Source of the DNA: Vagococcus proximus
GTDB lineage: Bacteria; Bacillota; Bacilli; Lactobacillales; Vagococcaceae
DNA: 64,000 nucleotides
Assembly (NCBI RefSeq): GCF_029143285.1
Contig: NZ_JAPDSH010000002.1
Coordinates: 361,513 to 425,512 of the forward strand
Reading direction: 5' to 3'
The translations under genes and the position numbers were made by a program. The notes under the pieces are model-generated. The model ran no database searches. It saw only the letters and a list, made by a program, of their open reading frames with translations, and was not told the DNA's origin. The stretch's first letter is position 1. Each line of letters opens with the position of its first letter. Positions 1-11,784 of the stretch are shown in pieces.

Positions 1-630
1 AAAGATAATAAATTAGTGGTTATCCATGATAACACTGTAAATAGAACGACGAATGGTAAAGGTGAAATAACAGATTTTACTCTAAAACAATTGAAAAAAT
101 TAGATGCGGGCAGTTGGTTTGATCCGAAATTTAAAGGTGAAAAAATTCCAACGCTAGAAGAAGTGTTAGTGTGTCTGCAAGAAGAGAGATATAACGGTAT
201 TTTGAATATTGAGATTAAAACTGATGAAAAAGAGTATCCAGGAATTGAAGAAGCGGTGATGCAACTTATGAAATCACAAGACTGGACGTTTAGTTATTGG
301 TACTCAAGTTTTAATTTTCAATCGTTAGAACGTATTCAAGAATACGATAAAGAAACACCGAAAGCGTATATTATGTCTACTGAAAAAGATAAGATTAGTT
401 TGTCTAATCACGTTGATTACATCGAAGCTATACATCCTAGAATCACGTTTGTAACAGCAAGAGAAGAAACGACATCTTACACAACTAAGAAAGTCCGCCC
501 GTGGACTGTGAATAAAGTAGAGCAAATGATTGGTGCTTTTGAACGAGGATTAGACGGTATCCATACTGATTTTCCTCGTAAGGCGCTTGCAGTTCGAGTA
601 ATTTTTGAAGCGTTAAATGAAGAGGGGTAA
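1..630 (+). CDS. Glycerophosphodiester phosphodiesterase, 5' end missing
   Basis: Partial gene: the frame is open from base 1, and the visible part starts in the family's metal-site region (VIHDNTVNRTTNGKG), so roughly the first 40-50 residues, including the usual HRG motif, lie outside the window. The GDPD family hydrolyses deacylated phospholipids such as glycerophosphodiesters to glycerol-3-phosphate and an alcohol. The visible part carries the TIM-barrel strand NIEIKTDEKEYPG (the conserved E-K pair) and ends with a typical DGIHTDFP strand. No membrane segment is visible, so it is probably cytoplasmic. The stop codon lies 4 bases before miaA, suggesting co-transcription. An internal GTG at 16 is not the true start because conserved sequence continues upstream of it. 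Confidence 0.88.
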   Translation, partial: KDNKLVVIHDNTVNRTTNGKGEITDFTLKQLKKLDAGSWFDPKFKGEKIPTLEEVLVCLQEERYNGILNIEIKTDEKEYPGIEEAVMQLMKSQDWTFSYWYSSFNFQSLERIQEYDKETPKAYIMSTEKDKISLSNHVDYIEAIHPRITFVTAREETTSYTTKKVRPWTVNKVEQMIGAFERGLDGIHTDFPRKALAVRVIFEALNEEG

Positions 631-634
631 CAGA

Positions 635-1567
635 ATGAAAGAAAAAGTATTAGTTATAGTAGGGCCGACGGCTGTTGGGAAAACCGCGCTAGGAGTCTCA
701 CTTGCTAAAAAATATAACGGAGAGGTCATAAGTGGGGATTCGCTTCAAGTCTATCGTGGTCTTGATGTTGGAACGGCTAAAGTCACTGAAGAAGAGATGG
801 CTGGTATTCCTCATCATTTGATAGATGTTTGTCAGTTAGGTGATACATTTTCTGCTTCTGATTTTCAAGAACAAGGACGTACTCTCATTAAAGACATCAC
901 ATCTCGTGGGAAGTTGCCGATTATTGTAGGTGGGACAGGCTTGTACATTCAAGCATTATTATTTGATTTTCAATTAGGTGGCGAAGAAAAAGTTCAAGAA
1001 AATAGTGTGCTTCGTGACGAATTACAAGCTTATGCAGACTCAGAAGGGCCAGATAAGCTATGGAAACGCCTTGAGAGTCAAGATAAGGCTGCAGCTGAAC
1101 AAATACACCCTAATAATATTAAACGTGTTATACGAGCAATAGAGGTCGTTGAGACGACTGGTAAAAGTATTACGGAGCAAAAACAAGTCGATTATAAAGA
1201 GTTAGCCAATGCGTTGTATGATGTAAAATTTATAGCGTTAGGGACAGACCGTGAGAAATTATATGAACGCATTAATCGTCGGGTGGATTTAATGGTGCCG
1301 AAAGGGATTGAGGCAGAAGCAAAAATGATTTTTGATTTTGGTGAGTGTCAAGCTGCACAAGGAATTGGTTATAAAGAATTCTTTCCTTATTTTGAAGGAC
1401 GTGCAACAAAAGAAGAAACCATAGAACTTGTAAAACAGCAGTCAAGACGGTATGCTAAACGCCAAATGACGTGGTTTAGAAATAGAACATCAGCGCAGTG
1501 GTGGGATATTTTAAGTGAGCCGAATGCTGTTGAAAGATTAGACAGATCAGTAGCAGAGTGGTTATAG
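635..1567 (+). CDS. miaA: tRNA dimethylallyltransferase MiaA
   Basis: Transfers a dimethylallyl group from DMAPP to N6 of A37 in tRNAs that read UNN codons. The protein is 310 aa, normal for the family. It has a P-loop GPTAVGKT at residues 10-17, the SGDSLQVYRGLDVGTAK signature, GGTGLYIQALL and the late YAKRQMTWFRN motif. I chose ATG 635 because GAGGGG (622-627) stands 7 bases upstream. An in-frame ATG at 617 lies inside the preceding gene and would add six residues that are not family-like. The gene sits between the phosphodiesterase and hflX, and the miaA-hflX neighbourhood is common in Firmicutes. Confidence 0.96.
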   Translation: MKEKVLVIVGPTAVGKTALGVSLAKKYNGEVISGDSLQVYRGLDVGTAKVTEEEMAGIPHHLIDVCQLGDTFSASDFQEQGRTLIKDITSRGKLPIIVGGTGLYIQALLFDFQLGGEEKVQENSVLRDELQAYADSEGPDKLWKRLESQDKAAAEQIHPNNIKRVIRAIEVVETTGKSITEQKQVDYKELANALYDVKFIALGTDREKLYERINRRVDLMVPKGIEAEAKMIFDFGECQAAQGIGYKEFFPYFEGRATKEETIELVKQQSRRYAKRQMTWFRNRTSAQWWDILSEPNAVERLDRSVAEWL

Positions 1568-1577
1568 GAGGTGTCTT

Positions 1578-2831
1578 ATGGAAGAGAAACGTGAAAAAGT
1601 CATCATTGTTGGTGTTGAAACCGCTGATAATTATCGATACTTTAGTGAATCAATGGAAGAATTAAAAAACTTAACAGAGACGGCTCAAGGAGAGGTTGTA
1701 TTTGAAATTGTTCAAAAACGCCCTAATGTGGATCGTCAAACGGTTATAGGTAAAGGTAAAGTAGAAGAGCTAGTCAGATTTGTAGACGCCTATGAAGCAG
1801 ACCTTGTTATCTTTAATCAAGAATTGACACCACGTCAAAGTCAATTGATTAGCGATGCCGTTCAAGTGAAAGTTATTGACCGTGTCCAGCTTATATTAGA
1901 TATATTTGCGATGAGAGCTCAATCGAAAGCGGGGAAATTACAGGTTGAATTAGCGCAACTGAATTATTTGTTGCCTCGATTAGTCGGGCAAGGTGCAGCG
2001 TTATCCAGACTAGGTGGTGGGATTGGTACGCGTGGCCCAGGTGAAACTAAATTGGAAACAGACCGTCGTCACATTCGTAATAAAATAACAAATATCAAAC
2101 GAGAGTTAAAAGAAGTAACAGCTAGTCGAGAACGTAACCGTCAACAACGTAAGGCTTCTCAAATTTTCCAAATAGGATTAGTTGGGTATACAAATGCGGG
2201 GAAATCAACGCTACTAAACATGTTAACAAATGCTGAAGCTTATTCGCAAAATCAACTATTTGCGACGCTTGACCCTTTGACTAAGCAATGGCAATTAACA
2301 GAAGGCTTTCAAGTGACGTTGACTGATACGGTAGGGTTTATTCAAGACTTGCCAACACAGTTAGTTGAAGCTTTTCAATCGACATTAGAAGAAAGTCGCA
2401 ATATGGATTTATTACTGCACGTGGTAGATGCCAGCTCACCAGATAGAGATTTACAAGAACAGACTGTATTAGAGTTATTAGGGGATTTAGAAATGAAGAA
2501 AATTCCTGTTTTGACTGTTTATAATAAAATGGATAAAGTGATACCTGAAGCATTTGTTCCGACGTTATTTCCAAATGTTCAAGTGTCTGCAAAATATCCG
2601 GAAGACCGTACAGAACTAGAAGGAGCAATTCGACGTCAATTGATGGAAATGTTTGTCCCTTATGATTTAGAATTGGCGCCTAGTGAAGGGTATTTATTAA
2701 ATAAATTAACGACAGATACGCTTGTGATTTCTCAAGACTTCTGTGATGAAACAGAGCAGTATTTAGTTAAAGGGTTTGCCCCTGAAACATCACGTTGGGT
2801 TAAAACGGATGAGGAGGAAGAAGAATGGTAA
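1578..2831 (+). CDS. hflX: Ribosome-associated GTPase HflX
   Basis: HflX binds the 50S subunit and rescues or splits stalled ribosomes in several bacteria. The 417-aa protein has the HflX N-terminal domain (GKGKVEELV; the glycine-rich GGGIGTRGPGETKLETDRR near residue 150), a basic coiled helix, then the G domain: G1 GYTNAGKST near residues 205-213, G3 DTVGFIQDLP near 250 and NKMD near 315. The start has GGAGGTG 5-6 bases upstream. It begins 10 bases after miaA and overlaps the next gene by 7 bases, so the three genes are probably one operon. Confidence 0.96.
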   Translation: MEEKREKVIIVGVETADNYRYFSESMEELKNLTETAQGEVVFEIVQKRPNVDRQTVIGKGKVEELVRFVDAYEADLVIFNQELTPRQSQLISDAVQVKVIDRVQLILDIFAMRAQSKAGKLQVELAQLNYLLPRLVGQGAALSRLGGGIGTRGPGETKLETDRRHIRNKITNIKRELKEVTASRERNRQQRKASQIFQIGLVGYTNAGKSTLLNMLTNAEAYSQNQLFATLDPLTKQWQLTEGFQVTLTDTVGFIQDLPTQLVEAFQSTLEESRNMDLLLHVVDASSPDRDLQEQTVLELLGDLEMKKIPVLTVYNKMDKVIPEAFVPTLFPNVQVSAKYPEDRTELEGAIRRQLMEMFVPYDLELAPSEGYLLNKLTTDTLVISQDFCDETEQYLVKGFAPETSRWVKTDEEEEEW

Positions 2832-4084
2832 ATTGGATGAGCTCTTTTTCAGAAGAGTTACAAGATAAAATAAAAAAAGTCGATGAGTTGATTATGCCAG
2901 CTCGTTTAAAAGTACAAGATGTTGCGCTTTATAATCAAGGGAAAGTGTTAGAAGCTTTTCGTAATAATCATGTAGCAGAGAGTCATTTTGCTCTAGGGAG
3001 TGGTTACGGCAATGATGATATGGGGCGTGATGCGTTAGAAGCAATCTATGCCGATGTCTTTAAAACGGAAGATGCTATCGTGAGACCACAAATTGTGTCA
3101 GGTACACATGCCATTGCGACAGCATTATTTGGAATTTTGCGTCCTGGAGATGATTTGCTTTATATTACAGGAACACCGTATGACACTTTATTAGAAGTTA
3201 TAGGTGTAAACGGTAATGGAATTGGGTCGTTTAAAGAATATAATATCGGCTATGACGAAGTGGCTCTAAAAGAAGATGGGTCAGTTGATTTCGAAGGAAT
3301 TAAAGCGAAAATGACTCCTAAAACTAAAATGGTTGCGATTCAACGGTCACGCGGCTATGCTGAACGTCCGTCATTTACCGTGGCTCAGATTGCAGAAATG
3401 ACAGCTTTCATGAAGGAAAATTATCCAGATGTGGTTATCTTTGCTGATAATTGCTATGGTGAATTTTCTGAAGTGAGTGAACCGACAGAGGTTGGTGTAG
3501 ATTTGATTGCCGGCTCATTAATTAAAAATCCAGGTGGTGGTATCGCTAAAACTGGCGGTTACATTGCTGGTAAAAAAGAGCTAATTGAAAAATGTGCGTA
3601 CCGTTTAACAACACCAGGTGTTGGTAAAGAAGGTGGAGCTATGATTCATAGTACTCACGAGATGATGCAAGGCTTTTTCTTGGCGCCACATGTTGTCAGT
3701 CAAGCGATCCAAGGGGCGATTTATACGTCTGCCTTGTTAGCTGAGTACGGTGTTAACTCAACCCCTAAATGGGATGATCCTCGTACGGATTTGATTCAAA
3801 TGGTAGAGTTGGGAAATCAAGAAGCGATGGTTAAATTTTGCCAAGCGATTCAGAAGTTTTCACCAGTAGATGCTTATGTTGCGCCTGTACCGTCATACAT
3901 GCCAGGTTATGAAGATGATGTCATTATGGCAGCGGGGACATTTGTTCAAGGTGCAAGTTTAGAATTGACGGCAGATGGTCCGATTCGAGCACCGTTTAAT
4001 CTGTATGTCCAAGGTGGTCTAACCTATGAACATGTTAAAGTTGCAGTAAGTCATGCTGTAAATGACGTTTATTCTAAAAAATAA
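2825..4084 (+). CDS. ynbB: YnbB-type PLP-dependent lyase (methionine gamma-lyase / aluminium resistance family)
   Basis: A 419-aa fold-type I PLP enzyme of the family annotated as aluminium resistance protein or methionine gamma-lyase family protein. The probable Schiff-base lysine is in GSLIKNPGGGIAKTGGY (near residue 235). The cofactor-binding region SGTHAIATALFGILRPGD is near residue 92. The physiological substrate in Firmicutes is not established. The gene overlaps hflX by 7 bases and has a GAGGAGGAAGA ribosome binding site inside hflX. A second in-frame ATG at 2837 is possible. Its place just before glnR-glnA matches Bacillus and Enterococcus order. A strong terminator follows. Confidence 0.9.
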   Translation: MVNWMSSFSEELQDKIKKVDELIMPARLKVQDVALYNQGKVLEAFRNNHVAESHFALGSGYGNDDMGRDALEAIYADVFKTEDAIVRPQIVSGTHAIATALFGILRPGDDLLYITGTPYDTLLEVIGVNGNGIGSFKEYNIGYDEVALKEDGSVDFEGIKAKMTPKTKMVAIQRSRGYAERPSFTVAQIAEMTAFMKENYPDVVIFADNCYGEFSEVSEPTEVGVDLIAGSLIKNPGGGIAKTGGYIAGKKELIEKCAYRLTTPGVGKEGGAMIHSTHEMMQGFFLAPHVVSQAIQGAIYTSALLAEYGVNSTPKWDDPRTDLIQMVELGNQEAMVKFCQAIQKFSPVDAYVAPVPSYMPGYEDDVIMAAGTFVQGASLELTADGPIRAPFNLYVQGGLTYEHVKVAVSHAVNDVYSKK

Positions 4085-4090
4085 AAAGAT

Positions 4091-4119
4091 AAAACCCTTG
4101 ATTAATCAAGGGTTTTTAT
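4091..4119 (+). terminator. Rho-independent terminator after the ynbB-like gene
   Basis: Perfect 13-bp palindrome AAAACCCTTGATT / AATCAAGGGTTTT followed by T residues, a few bases after the stop codon. Confidence 0.92.
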
Positions 4120-4134
4120 TTATGATTAAAAAAA

Positions 4135-4197
4135 CAACAACTCATGTTAGAAAACCTAACATGAGTTGTTGACACTCTTTTTTTGAATTGGTATATT
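4135..4197 (+). promoter_or_regulatory. glnRA promoter with GlnR operator
   Basis: TTGACA (4169-4174), 17-bp spacer and TATATT (4192-4197) form a good sigma-A promoter. Just upstream, 4145-4161 reads TGTTAGAAAACCTAACA, an exact match to the GlnR/TnrA consensus TGTNAN7TNACA. It is embedded in a larger perfect inverted repeat, arms 4135-4150 and 4156-4171 around a 5-base centre, whose right arm runs into the -35. This predicts autorepression of glnRA by GlnR with feedback-inhibited glutamine synthetase when nitrogen is plentiful. Confidence 0.88.
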
Positions 4198-4224
4198 AAA
4201 AAAGTCGAAACGAGGTAAGCTGAA

Positions 4225-4590
4225 ATGAGCGAAAAAGAACTCAGAAAATCAATGGCTGTTTTTCCGATTGGTACAGTGATGAAACTGACAGATTTAACTG
4301 CTAGGCAAATTCGCTATTATGAAACCAAAGACTTAGTCTATCCCGAACGTACGGAAGGTAATCAAAGAATGTACTCGCTGAATGATGTAGATCGATTTTT
4401 AGAAATCAAAGATTGGTTACAAGCAGGTTACTCAATGGTTGAAATTCAGGAAATGTATCAGGAAGAACAGACAGAAGAGGTTATTCATTGGGAAAATCAC
4501 GATTTATCTGATCATGATGTCAGACGATTATTTTACGATGAGTTATTATCTGAGAGTCGCTTAGGTCAAGGAAATCCGTTTCAACGGTAA
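4225..4590 (+). CDS. glnR: Nitrogen regulator GlnR, MerR family
   Basis: GlnR represses glnRA and other nitrogen genes when bound to feedback-inhibited GlnA. The 121-aa protein has the MerR winged helix near the N-terminus ([19 protein letters not shown], residues about 16-34; then [19 protein letters not shown]). Its C-terminal tail ends [11 protein letters not shown], like the autoinhibitory GS-interacting tail known for GlnR. It lies 38 bases before glnA and downstream of a matching operator, so the assignment is firm. Confidence 0.96.
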   Translation: MSEKELRKSMAVFPIGTVMKLTDLTARQIRYYETKDLVYPERTEGNQRMYSLNDVDRFLEIKDWLQAGYSMVEIQEMYQEEQTEEVIHWENHDLSDHDVRRLFYDELLSESRLGQGNPFQR

Positions 4591-4628
4591 TGCGTATTAC
4601 CACCCAAAATAAGAGAGGTCGCGAAAAA

Positions 4629-5969
4629 ATGGAAGACAAGTCGAAAAGAGTAACAGAAATCAAAGAGATAGCTAAAAAAGAAAATGTGAGATTTTTACGT
4701 TTAATGTTTACAGATGTTATGGGAACAATCAAAAATGTTGAAGTCCCAGTTAGTCAGTTAGACAAAGTGCTTAGCAACAAAATGATGTTTGATGGCTCAT
4801 CAATTGAAGGATTTGTCCGCATTGAAGAAAGCGATATGTATTTATACCCAGATTTAAACACATGGTTGATCTTCCCGTGGGAAAATGGAGAAGGAAAAGT
4901 TGCGCGCTTGATTTGTGATATCTACACACCAGCTGGTGACCCGTTTCCAGGAGATCCTCGAGGGAATTTAAAACGAATTGTAGGGAAAATGAAAGAATTA
5001 GGATTTAGTTCATTCAATTTAGGACCTGAACCAGAATTTTTCTTATTCAAGTTAGATGATATGGGAAAACCGACTTTAGAATTAAACGATAGCGGTGGTT
5101 ATTTTGATTTTTCACCACAAGATTTAGGAGAAGATTGTCGTCGTGATATCGTATTAGAATTAGAGAAATTAGGTTTTGAGATTGAGGCATCGCATCATGA
5201 GTGCGCGCCTGGTCAACATGAAATTGATTTCAAATATGCGGATGTTATTGAAGCGTGTGACAATATTCAAACGTTCAAGTTAGTAGTTAAAACGATTGCG
5301 CGTCGTCATGGTTTACATGCAACCTTTATGCCGAAACCGTTACACGGTATTGCGGGTTCAGGAATGCACTGTAACATGTCATTATTTAATGAGGATGGAA
5401 ATGCCTTTTATGATGAGAATGGTGAGCGTGAATTAAGCCAAGATGCGTATTACTTCTTGGGAGGGTTATTAGAGCATGCTAGAGCCTATACCGCCATTTG
5501 TAACCCAACAGTTAACTCATATAAACGATTAGTACCAGGGTTTGAAGCTCCAGTTTATGTAGCGTGGAGTGGTCAAAATCGTTCACCATTAGTCCGTGTT
5601 CCGGCATCAAGAGGCTTATCGACTCGTTTGGAATTACGTTCGGTTGATCCGGCAGCTAACCCGTACTTAGCGATGGCAGTTTTATTAGAGGCTGGTTTAG
5701 ACGGTATTCGCAATAAAATCGTACCGCCTGCTGAAGTGAACCGTAATATCTATGTCATGAATGAAGCAGAAAGAGAAGCAGCTCAAATTACAGATTTACC
5801 TTCAACATTACACAACGCAATTAAAGCGATGCGTCAAGATGAAGTAGTTAAGAGTGCTTTAGGTGAACATATTCATGCTAACTTTGTTGAAGCCAAACGT
5901 TTAGAATGGCATGCGTTCCGTCAACAAGTATCAGATTGGGAAAGAGAACAATATTTAGAATTTTATTAA
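4629..5969 (+). CDS. glnA: Glutamine synthetase type I (GSI-alpha)
   Basis: Makes glutamine from glutamate, ammonia and ATP and acts as the nitrogen sensor together with GlnR. The length is 446 aa, the usual GSI-alpha size. Visible signatures are [15 protein letters not shown] ([24 protein letters not shown]), GPEPEFFLF, the ATP region [19 protein letters not shown] and the glutamate-binding [11 protein letters not shown]. There is no adenylylation-type Tyr loop insertion. I chose ATG 4629 because GAGAGG stands upstream and the family starts close to this point. An upstream in-frame ATG at 4590 would overlap the glnR stop. Confidence 0.97.
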   Translation: MEDKSKRVTEIKEIAKKENVRFLRLMFTDVMGTIKNVEVPVSQLDKVLSNKMMFDGSSIEGFVRIEESDMYLYPDLNTWLIFPWENGEGKVARLICDIYTPAGDPFPGDPRGNLKRIVGKMKELGFSSFNLGPEPEFFLFKLDDMGKPTLELNDSGGYFDFSPQDLGEDCRRDIVLELEKLGFEIEASHHECAPGQHEIDFKYADVIEACDNIQTFKLVVKTIARRHGLHATFMPKPLHGIAGSGMHCNMSLFNEDGNAFYDENGERELSQDAYYFLGGLLEHARAYTAICNPTVNSYKRLVPGFEAPVYVAWSGQNRSPLVRVPASRGLSTRLELRSVDPAANPYLAMAVLLEAGLDGIRNKIVPPAEVNRNIYVMNEAEREAAQITDLPSTLHNAIKAMRQDEVVKSALGEHIHANFVEAKRLEWHAFRQQVSDWEREQYLEFY

Positions 5970-5975
5970 AATAGA

Positions 5976-6018
5976 AAAGGAACCTGTTATTTACTTAAAA
6001 TAACAGGTTCCTTTTTGT
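5976..6018. terminator. Bidirectional terminator between glnA and the WxL-like gene
   Basis: Hairpin GGAACCTGTTATTT / AAATAACAGGTTCC with A-rich and T-rich flanks on opposite sides, so it can end both the rightward glnA and the leftward convergent transcript. Confidence 0.9.
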
Positions 6019-6019
6019 T

Positions 6020-6847
6020 TTATGGTAAGAGTTGAATTGACCACGTTACAGTTGATTCATAATTCCCAGCACTAGGGAAGTGTGTATTTTTATCAACGGC
6101 TAATGAAATATTTTTTTCTTCGTAAAGATGTTCTTTTTGTAATTCAGGATCGATTGCTTCAGGTCCTAATACAAGATAACCATCCTCGGTTAAGTTATCT
6201 GGAGTAAAGGGTGATAACCAATGCTGGCCGCGAGCCGCTTCTCCTCTGTAGTCAGCAACAAGAGTTTCGTTGCTTTCTTCAATTGTCAGGTTAGATGTTA
6301 ACCAATATGAGTCGGGTGAACCTGCTTCGTTTGAGCGGGAATCACCAAAGAAGTCCATGCGATCGTTAAAATTACCCATGAAAAGGTGAATGCCCTCAAT
6401 CGCTGCTCCGTTTTCCGTGTTAACGAAAGGGGTACGTTTGACAGAGACTTTAAAGTCTGGATTCCCAAGTTTACTATTGTCTATTCTGACAATAGCGTCT
6501 TTAGGAGGTCCGGGAAATGGTTCTGGATCAACCGGTGGAAATTCAGGTGGATTTTCAAAAGGGTTGATAGAGCTATCACTGTTGTAAAATACTGGTGGTG
6601 TTGAGTAAGCTACCGTCGATTGTTTAATCGTAGGATGATAGTATCTGACACCGCCTGTTGATGGTTCAATTTCAGGGAAAGTTGCTTCCATTTCTTTTGG
6701 GATCAGTGTTTTAAGTGATCCGTCTTTGACTGTAATTGAAAGTTTTTGGTCTGTCTTATTGCTATCAGCATAAGTATTTGTGCTTGTGGCAAATAAAGAA
6801 ACTGAGCTTAGACCAATTAATGAGTAAATAAATAAGTTCTTCTTCAT
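6020..6847 (-). CDS. Secreted WxL-like cell-surface protein
   Basis: A 275-aa exported protein. It starts MKKNLFIYSLIGLSSVSLFA, a signal peptide with probable cleavage after NTYA. A proline-rich linker (PPEFPPVDPEPFPGPP, about residues 97-112) follows, and then a C-terminal beta-rich domain. That domain resembles WxL domains, which bind peptidoglycan non-covalently in Enterococcus and relatives. The two expected W-x-L positions are degenerate (YWLTSNLT and the final TWSIQLLP). AAAGGAG stands before the start. It is a single gene divergent from galK, not in the usual multi-gene WxL cluster. No catalytic motif is visible. Confidence 0.75.
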   Translation of the reverse strand: MKKNLFIYSLIGLSSVSLFATSTNTYADSNKTDQKLSITVKDGSLKTLIPKEMEATFPEIEPSTGGVRYYHPTIKQSTVAYSTPPVFYNSDSSINPFENPPEFPPVDPEPFPGPPKDAIVRIDNSKLGNPDFKVSVKRTPFVNTENGAAIEGIHLFMGNFNDRMDFFGDSRSNEAGSPDSYWLTSNLTIEESNETLVADYRGEAARGQHWLSPFTPDNLTEDGYLVLGPEAIDPELQKEHLYEEKNISLAVDKNTHFPSAGNYESTVTWSIQLLP

Positions 6848-6984
6848 AATCTTCTCCTTTTAATTTTTCAATAAATAATATTATTGTTAACTTAATTTTA
6901 CCAAAGGTGGTATTGTTATTTTTTTTAAAAATTGTATAGATTATAGAATTAAACGCAAAAAAAGTAACCCTTTTCAACTTGTTG

Positions 6985-7022
6985 TTGATTTTTTTAGTTA
7001 ATTTTAGTAAACTTTTACTAAA
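6985..7022 (+). promoter_or_regulatory. Candidate gal promoter and GalR operator
   Basis: Perfect 9-2-9 inverted repeat TTTAGTAAA-CT-TTTACTAAA at 7003-7022, the size and symmetry expected of a LacI-family operator. It overlaps the -10 of a plausible promoter, TTGATT (6985-6990), 17 bp, TAAACT (7008-7013). A LacI-type repressor is encoded in the operon that follows, so autoregulated repression relieved by galactose is a reasonable inference. Confidence 0.65.
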
Positions 7023-7052
7023 GAGAAAAATTATTAAGAAAGTTGGGATAAT

Positions 7053-8207
7053 ATGTTAATTAAAAATGAGTTTAATGACATTTTTGGCGCGAAAGAAAAC
7101 AGTATGAGTTTTTTATCACCGGGTCGAATTAATTTAATTGGAGAGCATACGGATTACAATGACGGGTATGTCTTTCCTAGTGCCATTTCTAGTGGGACGT
7201 ATGGGGTAGCTTCTTTGAGAGATGATTCTATTATTCGTCTTTATTCCGCTAACTTTGCGGAGGATGGAATTATCGAGTTAGATTTAACAGATTTAAAACG
7301 TCATGAGTTACAATGGCCAAACTATATTATTGGTATGGTGACGTTTTTAAAAGAAGAAGGCCATCGAATTGATAAAGGTTGGGATTTTTATATTAAAGGA
7401 ACAATCCCAAATGGTGCAGGGTTATCATCATCAGCTTCGTTAGAAATTTTAGTGGCAACAGTGGTGAAGGAGTTATTCGCATTGGATATTTCTGATCTAG
7501 ACTTAATCCGTTTAGGAAAAAAAGTAGAAAATGAATTTATTGGTGTGAATTCAGGTATTATGGATCAGTTTGGGATTGTAAAAGGACGTAAAAATCAAGC
7601 AGTATTATTAAATTGCCAAACGTTAGAGTTTGAACATGTAACAGTAGACTTGAAAGAATATCAAATTGTTATTATGAATACCAATAAAAAACGTCAATTA
7701 TCTGATTCAGACTATAATAGTCGTCAAAAAGAAAGTGCAGAAGCGTTAGAAATTTTACAACGTGAATGTGGTATCTCAAGTATGTCAGAAGTGACTTTGG
7801 AAATGTTGCTAACCTTAGAAGAAGTATTAGGAGAGGTATTGTTTAAACGTGTGCGTCATATTGTGACAGAAAGTGCCCGAACATTATTAAGTTATCAGGC
7901 ATTAAACAAAGGTGATTTAGATGGGTTTGGTGAATTATTAAATCAATCACATCGTTCATTAAGAGACGATTATGAAGTGTCATGCTTAGAGTTAGATACA
8001 TTAGTTGAAACAGCATGGAAACAAACAGGAGTGCTAGGTGCCAGAATGATGGGAGCAGGATTTGGTGGCTGCAGTATGGCTATCGTAAGAGAAGAGAATG
8101 TGCCTGAATTTATTAAAATCGTAAGAGCTAACTATAAAGAGCGTGTCGGATATGACGCTGATTTTTATATTGAAACAATTGGAGATGGGCCACGAGTTTT
8201 GAAATAA
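7053..8207 (+). CDS. galK: Galactokinase
   Basis: Phosphorylates alpha-D-galactose to galactose-1-phosphate, the first committed Leloir step, in the cytoplasm. The protein is 384 aa. It carries the galactokinase signature SPGRINLIGEHTDYNDGYVFP near residue 22, the GHMP ATP loop PNGAGLSSSASLE near 115 and the C-terminal MMGAGFGGC motif near 330. The ribosome binding site is weak (GTTGGGATAAT). It is the first gene of galKTRME. Confidence 0.97.
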   Translation: MLIKNEFNDIFGAKENSMSFLSPGRINLIGEHTDYNDGYVFPSAISSGTYGVASLRDDSIIRLYSANFAEDGIIELDLTDLKRHELQWPNYIIGMVTFLKEEGHRIDKGWDFYIKGTIPNGAGLSSSASLEILVATVVKELFALDISDLDLIRLGKKVENEFIGVNSGIMDQFGIVKGRKNQAVLLNCQTLEFEHVTVDLKEYQIVIMNTNKKRQLSDSDYNSRQKESAEALEILQRECGISSMSEVTLEMLLTLEEVLGEVLFKRVRHIVTESARTLLSYQALNKGDLDGFGELLNQSHRSLRDDYEVSCLELDTLVETAWKQTGVLGARMMGAGFGGCSMAIVREENVPEFIKIVRANYKERVGYDADFYIETIGDGPRVLK

Positions 8208-8229
8208 ATTATAAAAGAGGGAATAAGTC

Positions 8230-10736
<2,507 letters not shown>

Positions 10737-10754
10737 AATTGGAGGTAGTCTGAA

Positions 10755-11765
10755 ATGACTGATACTATCAAAGCGATAAAAAGTTCGAATACTGATTTAG
10801 AATATGTAACCCTCAGAAGAGATGGTAGACAATTGACAACTACCAATTATGGTGCACGTTTGACTAGTTTTTGTGTGCCAGATTGTCATGGAAAGTTGAC
10901 AGATATTATTTTAGGGTTTGATTATGAAGAAGATTTGTTAAAAGATCAAGCTTGCTTCGGTGCGACAGTAGGACCTGTGGCCGGTAGAATTAAGAATAGT
11001 TCATGGAATGACTGTCATTTTTCAGAAGATGAAAATGGCCATACTTTACACAGTGGCGAGATGGGGTGGCAAAATCGTATTTGGGAAAGCTCTGTAATCG
11101 AAAAGTTGGATTATATAGGCGTTTCTTATCGATTGGTGGATAAACAGGCAGTCGGTTTTGGTAGTGACTTTGATGCTAGAGTAGACTATTTATTGTATGA
11201 TGAGGGCCGTTTAGAGATGGTTTATTATGTAACGCCAAGTGCTAAAACAATAGTAAATCCAACCAATCATAGTTACTTTAATTTAAGCGGAAATGGGATT
11301 GAAACAATTAGGACTCATTATTTAACTGTTAAAGCGGACAAAATTCTCTTAACGGATGACGAATTGATTCCAACAGGAGAAGTGAAGGATGTAAAAGGAA
11401 CGGCTTTTGATTTCACCCATTCACGCTTACTGGAAACGAGTCTTGAACAGTTGTATACGGGACTGGATACGACGTTTGTGTTGAACGATGAGACAGATGG
11501 TCCGAGTTTAAGTTTATTCCACCCACAAACTGGGATTGAGTTGTCCATTGAAACTGAACGAAAAGCGCTCGTGATTTATTCGTCTGGTGGTATGGCAGAA
11601 ACAGCGATGATGAATGGTTATCCTATGAAAGAGTATAGAGGGCTAGCGATTGAGCCTCAAGAGCATCCTGATGCGTGTCATCATAACGACTTTCCTTCAA
11701 TAATCGCTGAAAAAGGCCAAGAAAAAATTTACCGAACAACCTATAGAACAGCTGTCAGAAAATAA
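10755..11765 (+). CDS. galM: Aldose 1-epimerase (galactose mutarotase)
   Basis: Interconverts alpha and beta anomers of galactose so that GalK receives the alpha form. The protein is 336 aa. Family hallmarks are the substrate-binding segment NHSYFNLSG near residue 176, the GPVAGRIKN motif near 74 and the late catalytic glutamate region YRGLAIEPQEHPDA near 294. A GGAGGTAG ribosome binding site precedes the start. Confidence 0.94.
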   Translation: MTDTIKAIKSSNTDLEYVTLRRDGRQLTTTNYGARLTSFCVPDCHGKLTDIILGFDYEEDLLKDQACFGATVGPVAGRIKNSSWNDCHFSEDENGHTLHSGEMGWQNRIWESSVIEKLDYIGVSYRLVDKQAVGFGSDFDARVDYLLYDEGRLEMVYYVTPSAKTIVNPTNHSYFNLSGNGIETIRTHYLTVKADKILLTDDELIPTGEVKDVKGTAFDFTHSRLLETSLEQLYTGLDTTFVLNDETDGPSLSLFHPQTGIELSIETERKALVIYSSGGMAETAMMNGYPMKEYRGLAIEPQEHPDACHHNDFPSIIAEKGQEKIYRTTYRTAVRK

Positions 11766-11784
11766 ATAGAAAAGAGGGAGAGGT

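Noticed and set aside
4135..4171. Second terminator after the ynbB-like gene
   Set aside because: A perfect terminator already stands at 4091-4119, and the core matches the GlnR consensus exactly next to a promoter; kept as operator, with the dual possibility noted.
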